From CAXBOO01 sp963977425 (lineage in GTDB: Bacteria; Bacteroidota; Bacteroidia; Flavobacteriales_D; Luteibaculaceae), in NCBI GenBank assembly GCA_963977425.1, contig CAXBOO010000005.1:186001-250000 (forward strand): 64,000 bases of DNA, given 5' to 3'. How positions within the stretch are numbered: the first letter of the stretch is position 1; each line of letters starts with the position of its first letter. A model generated the notes under the pieces. The model ran no database searches and was not told where the DNA came from. It saw only the letters and a list, made by a program, of their open reading frames with translations. A program made the position numbers and the translations under genes. Shown here in pieces: positions 1-7,728 of this stretch.

Positions 1-1082
1 GGATCAAAATTTCTCCAACCATTACCATCGTCCGCATTGAAACGAAAAACATTTGCCGGAGCTAGTGTTCCGTTAGTAAACGTTACATCTTCACCCAAGC
101 AAATACTGTCTTTATCAGCACTTAAAACCGCAAAAGGAGGATCGATGATTTCAATGGTTTTGATAACACTCACAATCCCACAAAAACTAGAATCTTTTAA
201 TTCAACACTGTAGGTTCCAACTGCGGGATACACTAAAGTTCGCGGAGTTGTTGGTGGCCAAGGTCTCCAGTCGATAATAGAATCTTGACCTGGACCAAAG
301 AAATCAATAAATCGCCAGTATTCAAATCTTTGAGACGTGTTGCCTTCATCAGGCTTAGAACAATTTCTATACGTTGAATTGGTGTAAGTAACTTCGTTGT
401 CTGGCCAACATAAAAGGTCGTTGCTTGCGCTAATCGCAGGATCATCTAAATCCCATATTTGAACGGGTTCAAAAGTTGCTTCAGACGGCGTAGTACTGCA
501 ATAATTTTGCGCTCGCAACAAAACCCGTGTATTGCATGTTACAGTACCTCTTTCGTACGTGTGGGTAATGGTTTGACCTGCATTACTAGCATCCAATACA
601 CCTAAGGTTGTACCATCGCCAAACTCCCAGAAATAAGTTGTATTTGGGCTATTTCCTGTAGAACTGTTCAAAAAATCCATGTTACCTGGAGCACAAACTT
701 GAATTACTCCACCTGGTGGCACTTGAATAGAAGCCTTTACTGGCAACTCGGATACAAACAGTCCTGTAACGGTACACCCATTTGCTGTTATCGTAATAGT
801 ATAATTGGCAATACCTGCAGGATAATTGTGGTATATACTAGACCCAGCAGCCAATCCGACTCCTGTTTCTGTATTTCCGTCACCCCAATTGATCGTATAC
901 GGACCTAAATCAATATCAGCAACTATATTCATTGTATAGGCGCCTGCTGTACAATTTTTCCAAAGTGGCTGATCTACGTAATCGTCGGTGCTATCAAAAA
1001 ATTTTGGACATTGTGCATAACCCACTATACTCACCAAAAGTAAGAGTGCTATAAGAGGTATTTTGATGGATTTATTATGCAT
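1..1082 (-). CDS. Secreted PKD-domain surface protein, 3' part outside window
   Basis: An open frame runs from ATG at 1082 to the window edge (360 codons) with no stop. The N-terminus is a signal peptide (MHNKSIK, then a hydrophobic stretch ending VGYAQ, probable cleavage after the A). The next part contains at least two PKD-like modules, seen as NWGDGN near residue 67 and YFWEFGDG near residue 147. Paired cysteines and DSICLGEDVTF resemble the repeat modules of Bacteroidota adhesins. By family knowledge such proteins are exported by Sec, cross the outer membrane by T9SS and end in a C-terminal sorting domain, which would lie outside the window. It lies 101 bp behind the YkgJ-like gene on the same strand. 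Function beyond an extracellular or adhesive role cannot be given. Confidence 0.8.
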   Translation of the reverse strand, partial: MHNKSIKIPLIALLLLVSIVGYAQCPKFFDSTDDYVDQPLWKNCTAGAYTMNIVADIDLGPYTINWGDGNTETGVGLAAGSSIYHNYPAGIANYTITITANGCTVTGLFVSELPVKASIQVPPGGVIQVCAPGNMDFLNSSTGNSPNTTYFWEFGDGTTLGVLDASNAGQTITHTYERGTVTCNTRVLLRAQNYCSTTPSEATFEPVQIWDLDDPAISASNDLLCWPDNEVTYTNSTYRNCSKPDEGNTSQRFEYWRFIDFFGPGQDSIIDWRPWPPTTPRTLVYPAVGTYSVELKDSSFCGIVSVIKTIEIIDPPFAVLSADKDSICLGEDVTFTNGTLAPANVFRFNADDGNGWRNFD

Positions 1083-1183
1083 GCCTACTATTAAGACGTT
1101 GAAACAATACCAAAGTTGGGTTTTTATTTCACTTATCCTATCATAATCGACACGAACAAAATATATTTCGCTCAACCACTCAA

Positions 1184-1666
1184 TTAAATCTTTAATTCAA
1201 GCAACAATTTTGCTACGATAGGACACATCCTAGAATTAAGTTCATTGATTTTATTGATTCCGATAAAATTCTTTCTATCGGTGTGCGGAAATTCACGACA
1301 AGCTAATGGTCGGTCTTTGTATATGCTACAACAGTTGTTTGATTCAAGAAACAAGCATGGAGAAGATTTTAATGCATAATGCCCATCTGTATCTAAAAAC
1401 AAATGTTCATCGGCAAACTCTCTTTGATTGAAACCTGCAGCTTTTGAAACCCTTTTGATATCGACATCTCGATAGATTGGACTGGTAGTTTTACAGCAAT
1501 TGGCACAATCCAAACAATCTATGCTTTCGGTAATTTCCTCTTGCAATGGATGTATAAGTGCATCGGCTTTTTTTGCACCTAACCCATTCAATCTCTTAAG
1601 TTTTTCTTTTATTTCTTTCCTTCTACTTTTAGCAGATTGAAGCAAATCGGCATACTCTTCTTTCAT
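1184..1666 (-). CDS. YkgJ-type cysteine-cluster protein
   Basis: 160 residues. A charged helical N-terminus (about 1-45) is followed by a cysteine cluster of YkgJ/UPF0153 type: C51, C54, C57, C58, then C104, C112, C113 and C123 (PLACREFP). Family members are thought to bind an Fe-S cluster or zinc; no reaction is established. The ATG overlaps the stop of the upstream di-haem enzyme gene in an ATGA, so the two are probably translationally coupled. It is the third gene of the mbnP-mbnH-like unit, which suggests a metal or redox role in that set; this is inference from context. No signal peptide is visible, so it is probably cytoplasmic. Confidence 0.8.
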   Translation of the reverse strand: MKEEYADLLQSAKSRRKEIKEKLKRLNGLGAKKADALIHPLQEEITESIDCLDCANCCKTTSPIYRDVDIKRVSKAAGFNQREFADEHLFLDTDGHYALKSSPCLFLESNNCCSIYKDRPLACREFPHTDRKNFIGINKINELNSRMCPIVAKLLLELKI

Positions 1667-2745
1667 GGTTGAAATGGATTAGAAAAACTTGTATCAGTGA
1701 GCAACGACGGATCGTCCAAAGTTTTCAAAAATGCAATCAGACTTCGTTTATCAGCTTCCGGTAATTTCAATCCACCTGAGGTATATTTCATAAAAGGATC
1801 AATGGTAGAACTTGCGTGTCCACCTGTATTATAATGTTCAATGACTTCTTCCAAAGTGGCGAATCGACCATCGTGCATATAAGGGGCCGTAAAACTCAAA
1901 TTACGCAGAGTCGGTGTTTTAAAACGCCCCATATCTTTACTATCTCCAGTAACTCCACCGGCACCTAAGTCGGCAAAAATTGAATCTAAACCGTTGTTAT
2001 GCAATCTATAATCAGAAAACTGCAAACCACCAATTCCATGACAATGAAAACAATCGGCACCATTCTGTCCTCCTTGTACTTGACTAGGATCTCCTCCTTC
2101 GGTTAAAAATAAATTCAAACCTCTAAACTCTTCTGCTGTAAGCTGTTGTTTGCCTTGCCTATACTGATCAAATTTTGAATTTGAGGAAATCAAAGTTCTT
2201 AAAAACTGTGCTATTGCCTTCGCTACCAAAATTGAGTCAATATCCGAAGAACCAAATGCTGCAGCAAATTCTAAGGGATACTTATTATCAATTTCTAATT
2301 TAAATACAGCGTCTTTCCATTCTTGATGCATTTCAATAGGATTGGGAACTGGCTCAAGAATTTGATCTTCTAAAGTTGCCGCTCGACCATCCCAAAAATA
2401 AAAACGAGCATAACCAATATTCACCAAACTCATCGATTGCCTATTTCCTTCAAAACCGTCTATCCCAATGGAAAATTTTCGAGAATCTGAAAAAGCACTT
2501 TCCTGATTATGACAACCAGCACAACTCAAAGTGTTGTTACCACTCAAGCGTTTTTCGTAAAATAATTTCCGACCCAACGCCACACCTTCAACCGTTAAAG
2601 GATTGTCTTCAGGAATGAGCATTTCAGGAAACAAAAATGGCTTTTCTAACACATAAGGCGTGCTTTCAAACGGAGTTGGCTCAGGCGTTGCATCATTACA
2701 TGCAACAGCTAACAATGCCAATATTGAAACTAGCCAAACTTTCAT
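1663..2745 (-). CDS. Di-haem peroxidase-like lipoprotein (MbnH/MauG family)
   Basis: 360 residues. A lipoprotein signal ends LLAVAC with C16 as the lipidated cysteine. Two c-type haem sites are present: CAGCH at 75-79 and CFHCH at 232-236. The TAPYMHDGRFATLEE segment, typical of bacterial di-haem cytochrome c peroxidases, follows the second. The protein should sit in the periplasm on a membrane anchor. Classical members reduce peroxide; MauG and MbnH instead oxidise residues of a partner protein. The start codon overlaps the end of an MbnP-like gene, the arrangement of the MbnP/MbnH pair in methanobactin loci, so an MbnH-like role is more likely than simple peroxide removal. The distal ligand of the second haem cannot be judged from sequence alone. 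Confidence 0.85.
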   Translation of the reverse strand: MKVWLVSILALLAVACNDATPEPTPFESTPYVLEKPFLFPEMLIPEDNPLTVEGVALGRKLFYEKRLSGNNTLSCAGCHNQESAFSDSRKFSIGIDGFEGNRQSMSLVNIGYARFYFWDGRAATLEDQILEPVPNPIEMHQEWKDAVFKLEIDNKYPLEFAAAFGSSDIDSILVAKAIAQFLRTLISSNSKFDQYRQGKQQLTAEEFRGLNLFLTEGGDPSQVQGGQNGADCFHCHGIGGLQFSDYRLHNNGLDSIFADLGAGGVTGDSKDMGRFKTPTLRNLSFTAPYMHDGRFATLEEVIEHYNTGGHASSTIDPFMKYTSGGLKLPEADKRSLIAFLKTLDDPSLLTDTSFSNPFQP

Positions 2746-3467
2746 TTAATGGTCAAACTTGAAATAAAAGCGTCACGAAATTTTTCAGCAACTTCTACAT
2801 TATTGATTGTGTGCGTTTGAGGGTTTTCTTTAACACTCATCTGCAGCACTTCAGAAGTAAACACTCCATTTAGATCTTCTACAAGAATTAAGTTTCCTGA
2901 TTCATTAACAGTAGCTATTTTAAATCTTTTGTACAATTCAGACGTTCCTACATGATAGCTTATCGGCCAATCAAAGTTTCCAGAACCTGTATCTACAACA
3001 GCATCAAAAACAAGAAATTTATACCCAGTTTCCCACCCCCAATGCATGCCATTGCTTGACTGAAAACTCAATGGATGTTCAGGAGAAAACTCACTTGGAT
3101 CTACTCCTTCATTCATATTTGGATTAAGTCCAAGCCCGCCACTAACAGCAACTACAGAGCGTTTTGGCAAAGGATTAATCTTGTTTTCTAAAGTTTTATT
3201 CTCTTCAAAATCTATTAAAGCTATCTCTGCCCAAAGTACAGAATCACCATTGGCATAATGCACATACAAATCGGACAAATACAACTTACAATCTGAAATA
3301 GAAATCCTTCCTTGCTCCGTTTCTACAACATCACCTATCTGAGTAACATCATCATTCAACTCCATTTGCAATCGAATTGTTTGCATCGTGTCGTCGCTTT
3401 CATCCTTACAGGAAGTAATTCCCAAAATCAATAAAACTCCAAAGAAGAAATACAAAAACTTTCTCAT
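2742..3467 (-). CDS. MbnP-family lipoprotein, probable partner of the di-haem enzyme
   Basis: 241 residues with a lipoprotein signal ending GITSC (C20). The body has hallmarks of the MbnP family: ISISDCKLYLSDLYVHY near 55-71 and HWGWETGYKF at 142-151. Tryptophans are W79, W143, W145 and W167. In the characterised methanotroph system MbnH oxidises a tryptophan of MbnP to kynurenine and MbnP binds copper; whether that holds here is inference. It is the first gene of a three-gene unit and overlaps the di-haem gene by 4 nt. A TACGTTTG box lies just upstream of the ATG. No methanobactin precursor or synthesis gene is visible nearby, so the pair works outside a methanobactin locus. Confidence 0.75.
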   Translation of the reverse strand: MRKFLYFFFGVLLILGITSCKDESDDTMQTIRLQMELNDDVTQIGDVVETEQGRISISDCKLYLSDLYVHYANGDSVLWAEIALIDFEENKTLENKINPLPKRSVVAVSGGLGLNPNMNEGVDPSEFSPEHPLSFQSSNGMHWGWETGYKFLVFDAVVDTGSGNFDWPISYHVGTSELYKRFKIATVNESGNLILVEDLNGVFTSEVLQMSVKENPQTHTINNVEVAEKFRDAFISSLTIK

Positions 3468-3474
3468 ACTTGTA

Positions 3475-3482
3475 CAAACGTA
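3475..3482 (-). promoter_or_regulatory. -7 box of the mbnP-like operon
   Basis: TACGTTTG on the minus strand matches the Bacteroidota -7 consensus TAnnTTTG. It lies 8-15 nt before the mbnP-like ATG, so the transcript would be almost leaderless. No clear TTTG -33 box is present at the usual distance. Confidence 0.35.
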
Positions 3483-3521
3483 AGGGATTGAATAATAATT
3501 TCCCGTTATAGTCTATAAACA

Positions 3522-3962
3522 ATGGAATTTCTATTCAAACCACTCAACGAACTCACTACTCAACAACTTTTCTCAGCCCTAAAATTGCGACAAGACATCT
3601 TTTGCATCGAACAAAACTGTTTATATCCAGATTTAGATGACGTTGATCAAATATCCACTCAAGTAGTAGCTTTACAAGATAACATCTGCCTAGCAACAGC
3701 GAGAATTTACAAGGACGACAACAATATTGTTCATATAGGAAGAATAGCAGTAGACAAAAACCAAAGAAACACAGGGCTTGGACACCAACTCGTGAAAGTA
3801 TGTTTAGATTATTGCCATCAAAATTTCAACAATACTCCAATAGAAATTAGTGCACAGCTACATTTACTTAACTACTACACCAAATTGGGATTCAAAGAAT
3901 TAGGAACATCTTATTTTGAAGATGGCATACCGCACATCAAAATGGAGCTTGCTAAAAATTAA
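3522..3962 (+). CDS. elaA: GNAT acetyltransferase, ElaA family
   Basis: 146 residues. The ElaA signature is clear at the N-terminus: LRQDIFCIEQNCLYPDLDD, where RQxxFxxEQxCxYxDxD is family-typical. The acetyl-CoA loop follows as RIAVDKNQRNTGLGHQLV near residues 79-96. ElaA-like proteins are small cytoplasmic GNAT enzymes with no firmly assigned substrate. The gene is divergent from the mbnP-like operon with a 54 bp gap and is followed 20 bp later by the M13 peptidase gene, so it may share a transcript with it. Length matches the family. Confidence 0.85.
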   Translation: MEFLFKPLNELTTQQLFSALKLRQDIFCIEQNCLYPDLDDVDQISTQVVALQDNICLATARIYKDDNNIVHIGRIAVDKNQRNTGLGHQLVKVCLDYCHQNFNNTPIEISAQLHLLNYYTKLGFKELGTSYFEDGIPHIKMELAKN

Positions 3963-3982
3963 CAATTACCTAGTTTCGGGGC

Positions 3983-6025
3983 ATGCAAAAAATTAACGTA
4001 AGAAAATTCGGTTTTTATGCAGCATTGTTAGGGAGCGCAAGTTTAGCTACTCAGTGCGATTCTGCAAGCTCTACCGACGCCTCGACAACAGAAAAGACTT
4101 TCGATGTCAATTACCTTGATACAACAGTAAGCCCACAGGAGGATTTTTACCAATTCGCCAATGGCACATGGATCAAAAACACGCCTGTTCCAGCTTCTGA
4201 ATCTCGCTACGGGAGTTTCAATGAAGTAAAAGACAGAAACGATTCTATCATTAAAAAAATAGTTCTTCAAGCCGCGGAAGCAGAAAACCTTGAAAAAGGA
4301 AGTTCACAGCAATTGGTCGGCGATTACTACAAGTCGTTCACAAATTGGGAACAACGAAATGCTGAAGGTTTAAAAGCATTCAATGACATCAACGCAGAAA
4401 TTGATGCGTTAACAGTTGACAAAATACCGGCATTTGTAGCTGATTTGAACAAAAAAGGAATTTCTACATTATTCGGTTTTTCAATCTTTGATGATTTGAA
4501 AAACAACACTATGAATGCATTGTATTTTACACAAGCAGGATTGGGTTTACCAGATAAAGATTATTACTTCAAAGAAGATGCTAAATCTGAAGAAACGAGA
4601 GTAGAGTACCGTAAGCACATCAACAAGATGTTCGAAATCGCATCTCTTCCTACAGCTGCAGATGATGTATATAAGTTTGAAGAAGCTTTAGCGTCTGCTT
4701 CAATGAACGGTGTTGAGCAACGTAACATTGGCGCATTGTACAATAAATTCAGTTTCGCAGATTTTAATGCGCTTTGCCCATCTATAGATTTTGGTGCTTA
4801 CATCACCAATTTAGGAGCTAGCGTAGAAGATACTATCATCGTTATGCAACCTGAATTTTACAAGAAATTGGACGAAATGGTTTCTGGTGATTTCGAAAAA
4901 GTTAAAAGCTTTATCCGATGGGATGTTCTTAACAGCCTTGCAGGTGTAATGAACAAAGAAACTGACTCACAAAACTTTGCTTTTTACTCTCAATACTTAC
5001 GTGGTAAAAAGGAACAAAAAGAAGATTGGAAAAGAGGTCTTGATGCTTTAACAGGCGATTTAGGAGAAGTATTAGGTAAAGCTTACGTTGAAATTGCATT
5101 TAGCGAAGAAGCCAAAGCAAAAGTGAATGAAATGGTTGATAACCTTTCTTTTTCATTGTCTGAAAGATTGAAAGGACTGGCTTGGATGAGCGATGAAACG
5201 AAAGAAAAAGCTTTGCTTAAAATGAACAGTTTTGGTCGTAAATTAGCTTACCCTGACACTTGGAAAGACTACAGTAAAATAGCTATTGTTCCTACTTCTT
5301 ATACAGAGAACTGGATGGCAGTAAATGCTTTCAACTTCCAAGAAATGCTAGACAAGCAAGGTCAGCCAGTTGACAAAACTGAGTGGGGAATGCCAGCTCA
5401 TATGGTAAATGCTTATTACAGCCCATTGAACAACGAAATTGCTTTTCCTGCAGGGATTATGCAACCGCCATTCTTCGACCCTAATGCTGAAGACGCTGTA
5501 AACTATGCCCGTATGGGTGCAGTTATAGGCCACGAGATGATCCATGGATTTGATGACAATGGAGCTCGTTTTGACCACAAAGGAAGTTTCAATAACTGGT
5601 GGACAAAAGCCGATCAAGAAAAATTCAAAGAAAGCACAACAGCTCTAGCAGAGCAGTACAGCGCTTACGAAGTTCTTCCTGAAGTTCATGTTAATGGTGA
5701 ACTTACTTTAGGCGAAAACATAGCTGATTTTGGTGGATTAACTGTAGCATACTATGCTTACATGAAATCATTAGAAGGAAAAGAAACAACATCAATTGAC
5801 GGATACTCTCCTGAACAAAGATTCTTTATCTCATTTGCTCAAATCTGGAAAGGAAATGCCACTGACGAATTCTTAAGAACTCAAGTAGCTACCGACCCTC
5901 ACTCTCCAACAGAGTTTAGAGTAAACGGAACTTTAAGCAACATGCCAGAATTCTTCACAGCATTTGATGTGAAAGAAGGCGACGCTATGAGAAACAGCGA
6001 AGATAAATTGGTTTCTATCTGGTAA
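3983..6025 (+). CDS. M13 family zinc metallopeptidase lipoprotein (neprilysin/PepO-like)
   Basis: 680 residues. The signal sequence ends SLATQC, a lipobox, so the enzyme is probably a periplasmic or surface lipoprotein. The N-terminal M13 domain starts at DTTVSPQEDFYQFANGTW. The zinc site is HEMIH beginning at H517 (GAVIGHEMIHGFDDNGARFD), and the third ligand is in GENIADFGG about 58 residues later. The C-terminus, with RVNGTLSNMPEF and a final segment ending SIW, resembles the conserved M13 end. M13 enzymes cleave peptides up to a few kilodaltons. A strong intrinsic terminator follows the stop codon, so transcription should end here. Confidence 0.93.
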   Translation: MQKINVRKFGFYAALLGSASLATQCDSASSTDASTTEKTFDVNYLDTTVSPQEDFYQFANGTWIKNTPVPASESRYGSFNEVKDRNDSIIKKIVLQAAEAENLEKGSSQQLVGDYYKSFTNWEQRNAEGLKAFNDINAEIDALTVDKIPAFVADLNKKGISTLFGFSIFDDLKNNTMNALYFTQAGLGLPDKDYYFKEDAKSEETRVEYRKHINKMFEIASLPTAADDVYKFEEALASASMNGVEQRNIGALYNKFSFADFNALCPSIDFGAYITNLGASVEDTIIVMQPEFYKKLDEMVSGDFEKVKSFIRWDVLNSLAGVMNKETDSQNFAFYSQYLRGKKEQKEDWKRGLDALTGDLGEVLGKAYVEIAFSEEAKAKVNEMVDNLSFSLSERLKGLAWMSDETKEKALLKMNSFGRKLAYPDTWKDYSKIAIVPTSYTENWMAVNAFNFQEMLDKQGQPVDKTEWGMPAHMVNAYYSPLNNEIAFPAGIMQPPFFDPNAEDAVNYARMGAVIGHEMIHGFDDNGARFDHKGSFNNWWTKADQEKFKESTTALAEQYSAYEVLPEVHVNGELTLGENIADFGGLTVAYYAYMKSLEGKETTSIDGYSPEQRFFISFAQIWKGNATDEFLRTQVATDPHSPTEFRVNGTLSNMPEFFTAFDVKEGDAMRNSEDKLVSIW

Positions 6026-6048
6026 CAGAATGTATACAATGAACATCA

Positions 6049-6080
6049 ATAGCGCCTTGGAAACAGGGCGCTATTTTTTT
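6049..6080 (+). terminator. Intrinsic terminator of the M13 peptidase gene
   Basis: Stem ATAGCGCC (6049-6056) pairs with GGCGCTAT (6067-6074) around a 10 nt loop, followed by an uninterrupted T run (6074-6080). It starts 24 nt after the peptidase stop codon. The stop of the opposing small frame lies inside the right arm. Confidence 0.85.
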
Positions 6081-6316
6081 GCCTGTTTTTTCAGACTTTC
6101 AAATTTTTCTTGAAAGTCACCCATCACAATACCCTCTCTGTTATTCGCCAACATATCTTGTATCATAAGCATTTCCGGATACTGTTTTGCTTCTATTAAA
6201 AAGTAAAATGAAGTCGCACCAACAATTTGAATCTCTTCCAATTGATTAAGCTTGCTAATTTTGTACACACTTTTGGCATCTGCCGATTGAAAATATTTTG
6301 GTAAACCGTCTGACAA
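6071..6316 (-). CDS. Possible small protein of unknown function
   Basis: A frame of up to 81 codons with no ATG near its 5' end. Possible starts are TTG at 6316 or an internal GTG or TTG. The translation is balanced and plausible: a charged C-terminus ending KKQAKK, and EEIQIVGATSFYFLIEAK in the middle. No family is recognised. The upstream end meets the ATG of the TPR gene on the other strand, and the stop codon lies within the terminator hairpin of the M13 gene. The opposite strand is not coding here, so this is the only candidate gene in a 290 bp gap. It is uncertain whether it is expressed. Confidence 0.4.
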   Translation of the reverse strand: MSDGLPKYFQSADAKSVYKISKLNQLEEIQIVGATSFYFLIEAKQYPEMLMIQDMLANNREGIVMGDFQEKFESLKKQAKK

Positions 6317-6927
6317 TGGATTCTTTTTTCAAGCAACACTTTCAACAAGCGCGCGATTATGTTTCGCAAAATAAACTAAACGAAGCTTTGGAAAGCATTA
6401 ATAAATGTTTAGAAATAGTTCCGGAGCAAACCGATGCTTTATCACAAAGGGGTGTTATCTATTTTCATTTACAAAAAGAAGACCTCGCTTTGATGGACAT
6501 GGACCGCGCCGTAAGTCTTGATAAAACAAACGCCTACAGATATTCATCTAGAGCCTACATACGCGCCGCATACAAAGACATTGAAGGAGCTGAACAAGAT
6601 TATTTAAAAGCCATAGAATTAGACCCTAAGGACGAAATAGCTTACAATAATTACGGACTGCTTTTAGAAAACAGAGGACATGTAGAGTTGGCTAAAAAGC
6701 ACTACACCAAAGCCGATGAATTAGCAGGCATTAAACCAATAGAACAACGAGCTAAAGAAGCTAGAGAAAAAAACACCACCAACAAGAAACAAATTATAAC
6801 TGAAGAAGAAGTCATTGAAAAAACAGACGGCCAACCAATCGGAGAAACAGTAAAATCTGTTTTTACTAAAAAATCGGCTTTTAAAGAGTTTTTAGCATTT
6901 GTAAAAAACGGTTTTAAACTTCCTTAA
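6316..6927 (+). CDS. Tetratricopeptide repeat protein
   Basis: 203 residues from ATG at 6316 (MDSFFKQHF); an in-frame TTG at 6298 is less likely. About three TPR units fill residues 5-140: ALESINKCLEIVPEQTDAL, LALMDMDRAVSLDKTNAY, and AEQDYLKAIELDPKDEIAY with a further partial unit. The C-terminus is charged (REKNTTNKKQIITEEE) and ends in a short basic segment. There is no signal peptide, so it is probably cytoplasmic. TPR proteins are scaffolds and the partner cannot be told. The end overlaps the convergent response regulator gene by 14 nt. Confidence 0.8.
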   Translation: MDSFFKQHFQQARDYVSQNKLNEALESINKCLEIVPEQTDALSQRGVIYFHLQKEDLALMDMDRAVSLDKTNAYRYSSRAYIRAAYKDIEGAEQDYLKAIELDPKDEIAYNNYGLLLENRGHVELAKKHYTKADELAGIKPIEQRAKEAREKNTTNKKQIITEEEVIEKTDGQPIGETVKSVFTKKSAFKEFLAFVKNGFKLP

Positions 6928-7597
6928 TATCCAATCGATACCCCACACCTCTTACTGATTGTAAGAATCTAGGGTTTTTAGGCTCATCATTGAGCAATTT
7001 CCTTAAGCTAACAATGGCATTATCAACCATTCTTGGATTAGGAGCCCCTTCATCACCCCACACCATTTCTAAAATTTCATTACGGTTTACAGTTTGACCT
7101 TTTTTATTCACCAGCAACTTCAAAACCATAGCTTCTCGTTTAGACAAAGATTCATCGCCTTCGGGTTTACGAATGGAATGAGCAGAAAAATCTATTTGAT
7201 AGTCACCAATAGTAACAACATCCTGTTGAGCAACAACATGCCTAGCCATAAGACGCTCTACCCGTAACAAAAATTCTTCCAGATCAAATGGTTTTGGCAG
7301 ATAATCATCACCACCTCTTTTAAGTCCTTCTACTCTATCTTTAGTATCGCCTCTAGCCGAGACAAAAAGCACTTTAAGATCATTGTCTTGCAACTTCAAA
7401 CGTTCGCACAATTCGAATCCTTCCATACCAGGCAGCATTACATCTAGTATAGCCAATGCAAATTTACCCGGTATATACACTTTAAAAGTTTCTTCTGCAC
7501 TTTCGCAAGCAACCACTTCGTAACCTTCCTGTCTTAAGTTCAGTGCCATAAGGGCTTGAAGCGAGGGTTCGTCTTCTACCAAAAGAATTTGCAACAT
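6914..7597 (-). CDS. OmpR-type response regulator, orphan
   Basis: 227 residues from the ATG at 7597 (MLQILLVEDEPSLQ). A longer frame to 7687 exists but its added residues look non-coding, and a -7 promoter box sits across its start. The receiver domain (1-120) has the acidic pair VEDE, the phospho-acceptor in LAILDVMLPG, and the conserved lysine in YLPKPFD. The C-terminal winged helix (about 130-225) has SKREAMVLKLLVNKKGQTVNR and ends RGVGYRLDI, typical of OmpR/PhoB. No histidine kinase lies next to it in the window, so the partner must be elsewhere. It is convergent with the TPR gene. Confidence 0.9.
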   Translation of the reverse strand: MLQILLVEDEPSLQALMALNLRQEGYEVVACESAEETFKVYIPGKFALAILDVMLPGMEGFELCERLKLQDNDLKVLFVSARGDTKDRVEGLKRGGDDYLPKPFDLEEFLLRVERLMARHVVAQQDVVTIGDYQIDFSAHSIRKPEGDESLSKREAMVLKLLVNKKGQTVNRNEILEMVWGDEGAPNPRMVDNAIVSLRKLLNDEPKNPRFLQSVRGVGYRLDIKEV

Positions 7598-7684
7598 AAA
7601 GTGTTGATTAGAATTACAAGGATAATGAAGAATGAAAGGTTCATTCAAATCCCTGATGGTAAATTTAACGTAAAATTGTAAGTG

Positions 7685-7692
7685 CAAAGGTA
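7685..7692 (-). promoter_or_regulatory. -7 box of the response regulator gene
   Basis: TACCTTTG on the minus strand fits TAnnTTTG and is followed by C, as is common. The predicted transcript has a leader of about 80 nt before the ATG at 7597. This position argues against the longer start at 7687. Confidence 0.4.
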
Positions 7693-7728
7693 CATCCCTA
7701 CCCGAACATACCCTTATTTAATAGTTCC

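Noticed and set aside
2742..3467. A methanobactin locus around the MbnP-like gene
   Set aside because: No precursor peptide, MbnB/MbnC or TonB receptor gene lies within reach.
7598..7687. Upstream extension of the response regulator
   Set aside because: The added residues are not receiver-like and a -7 box covers the far end; start placed at 7597.
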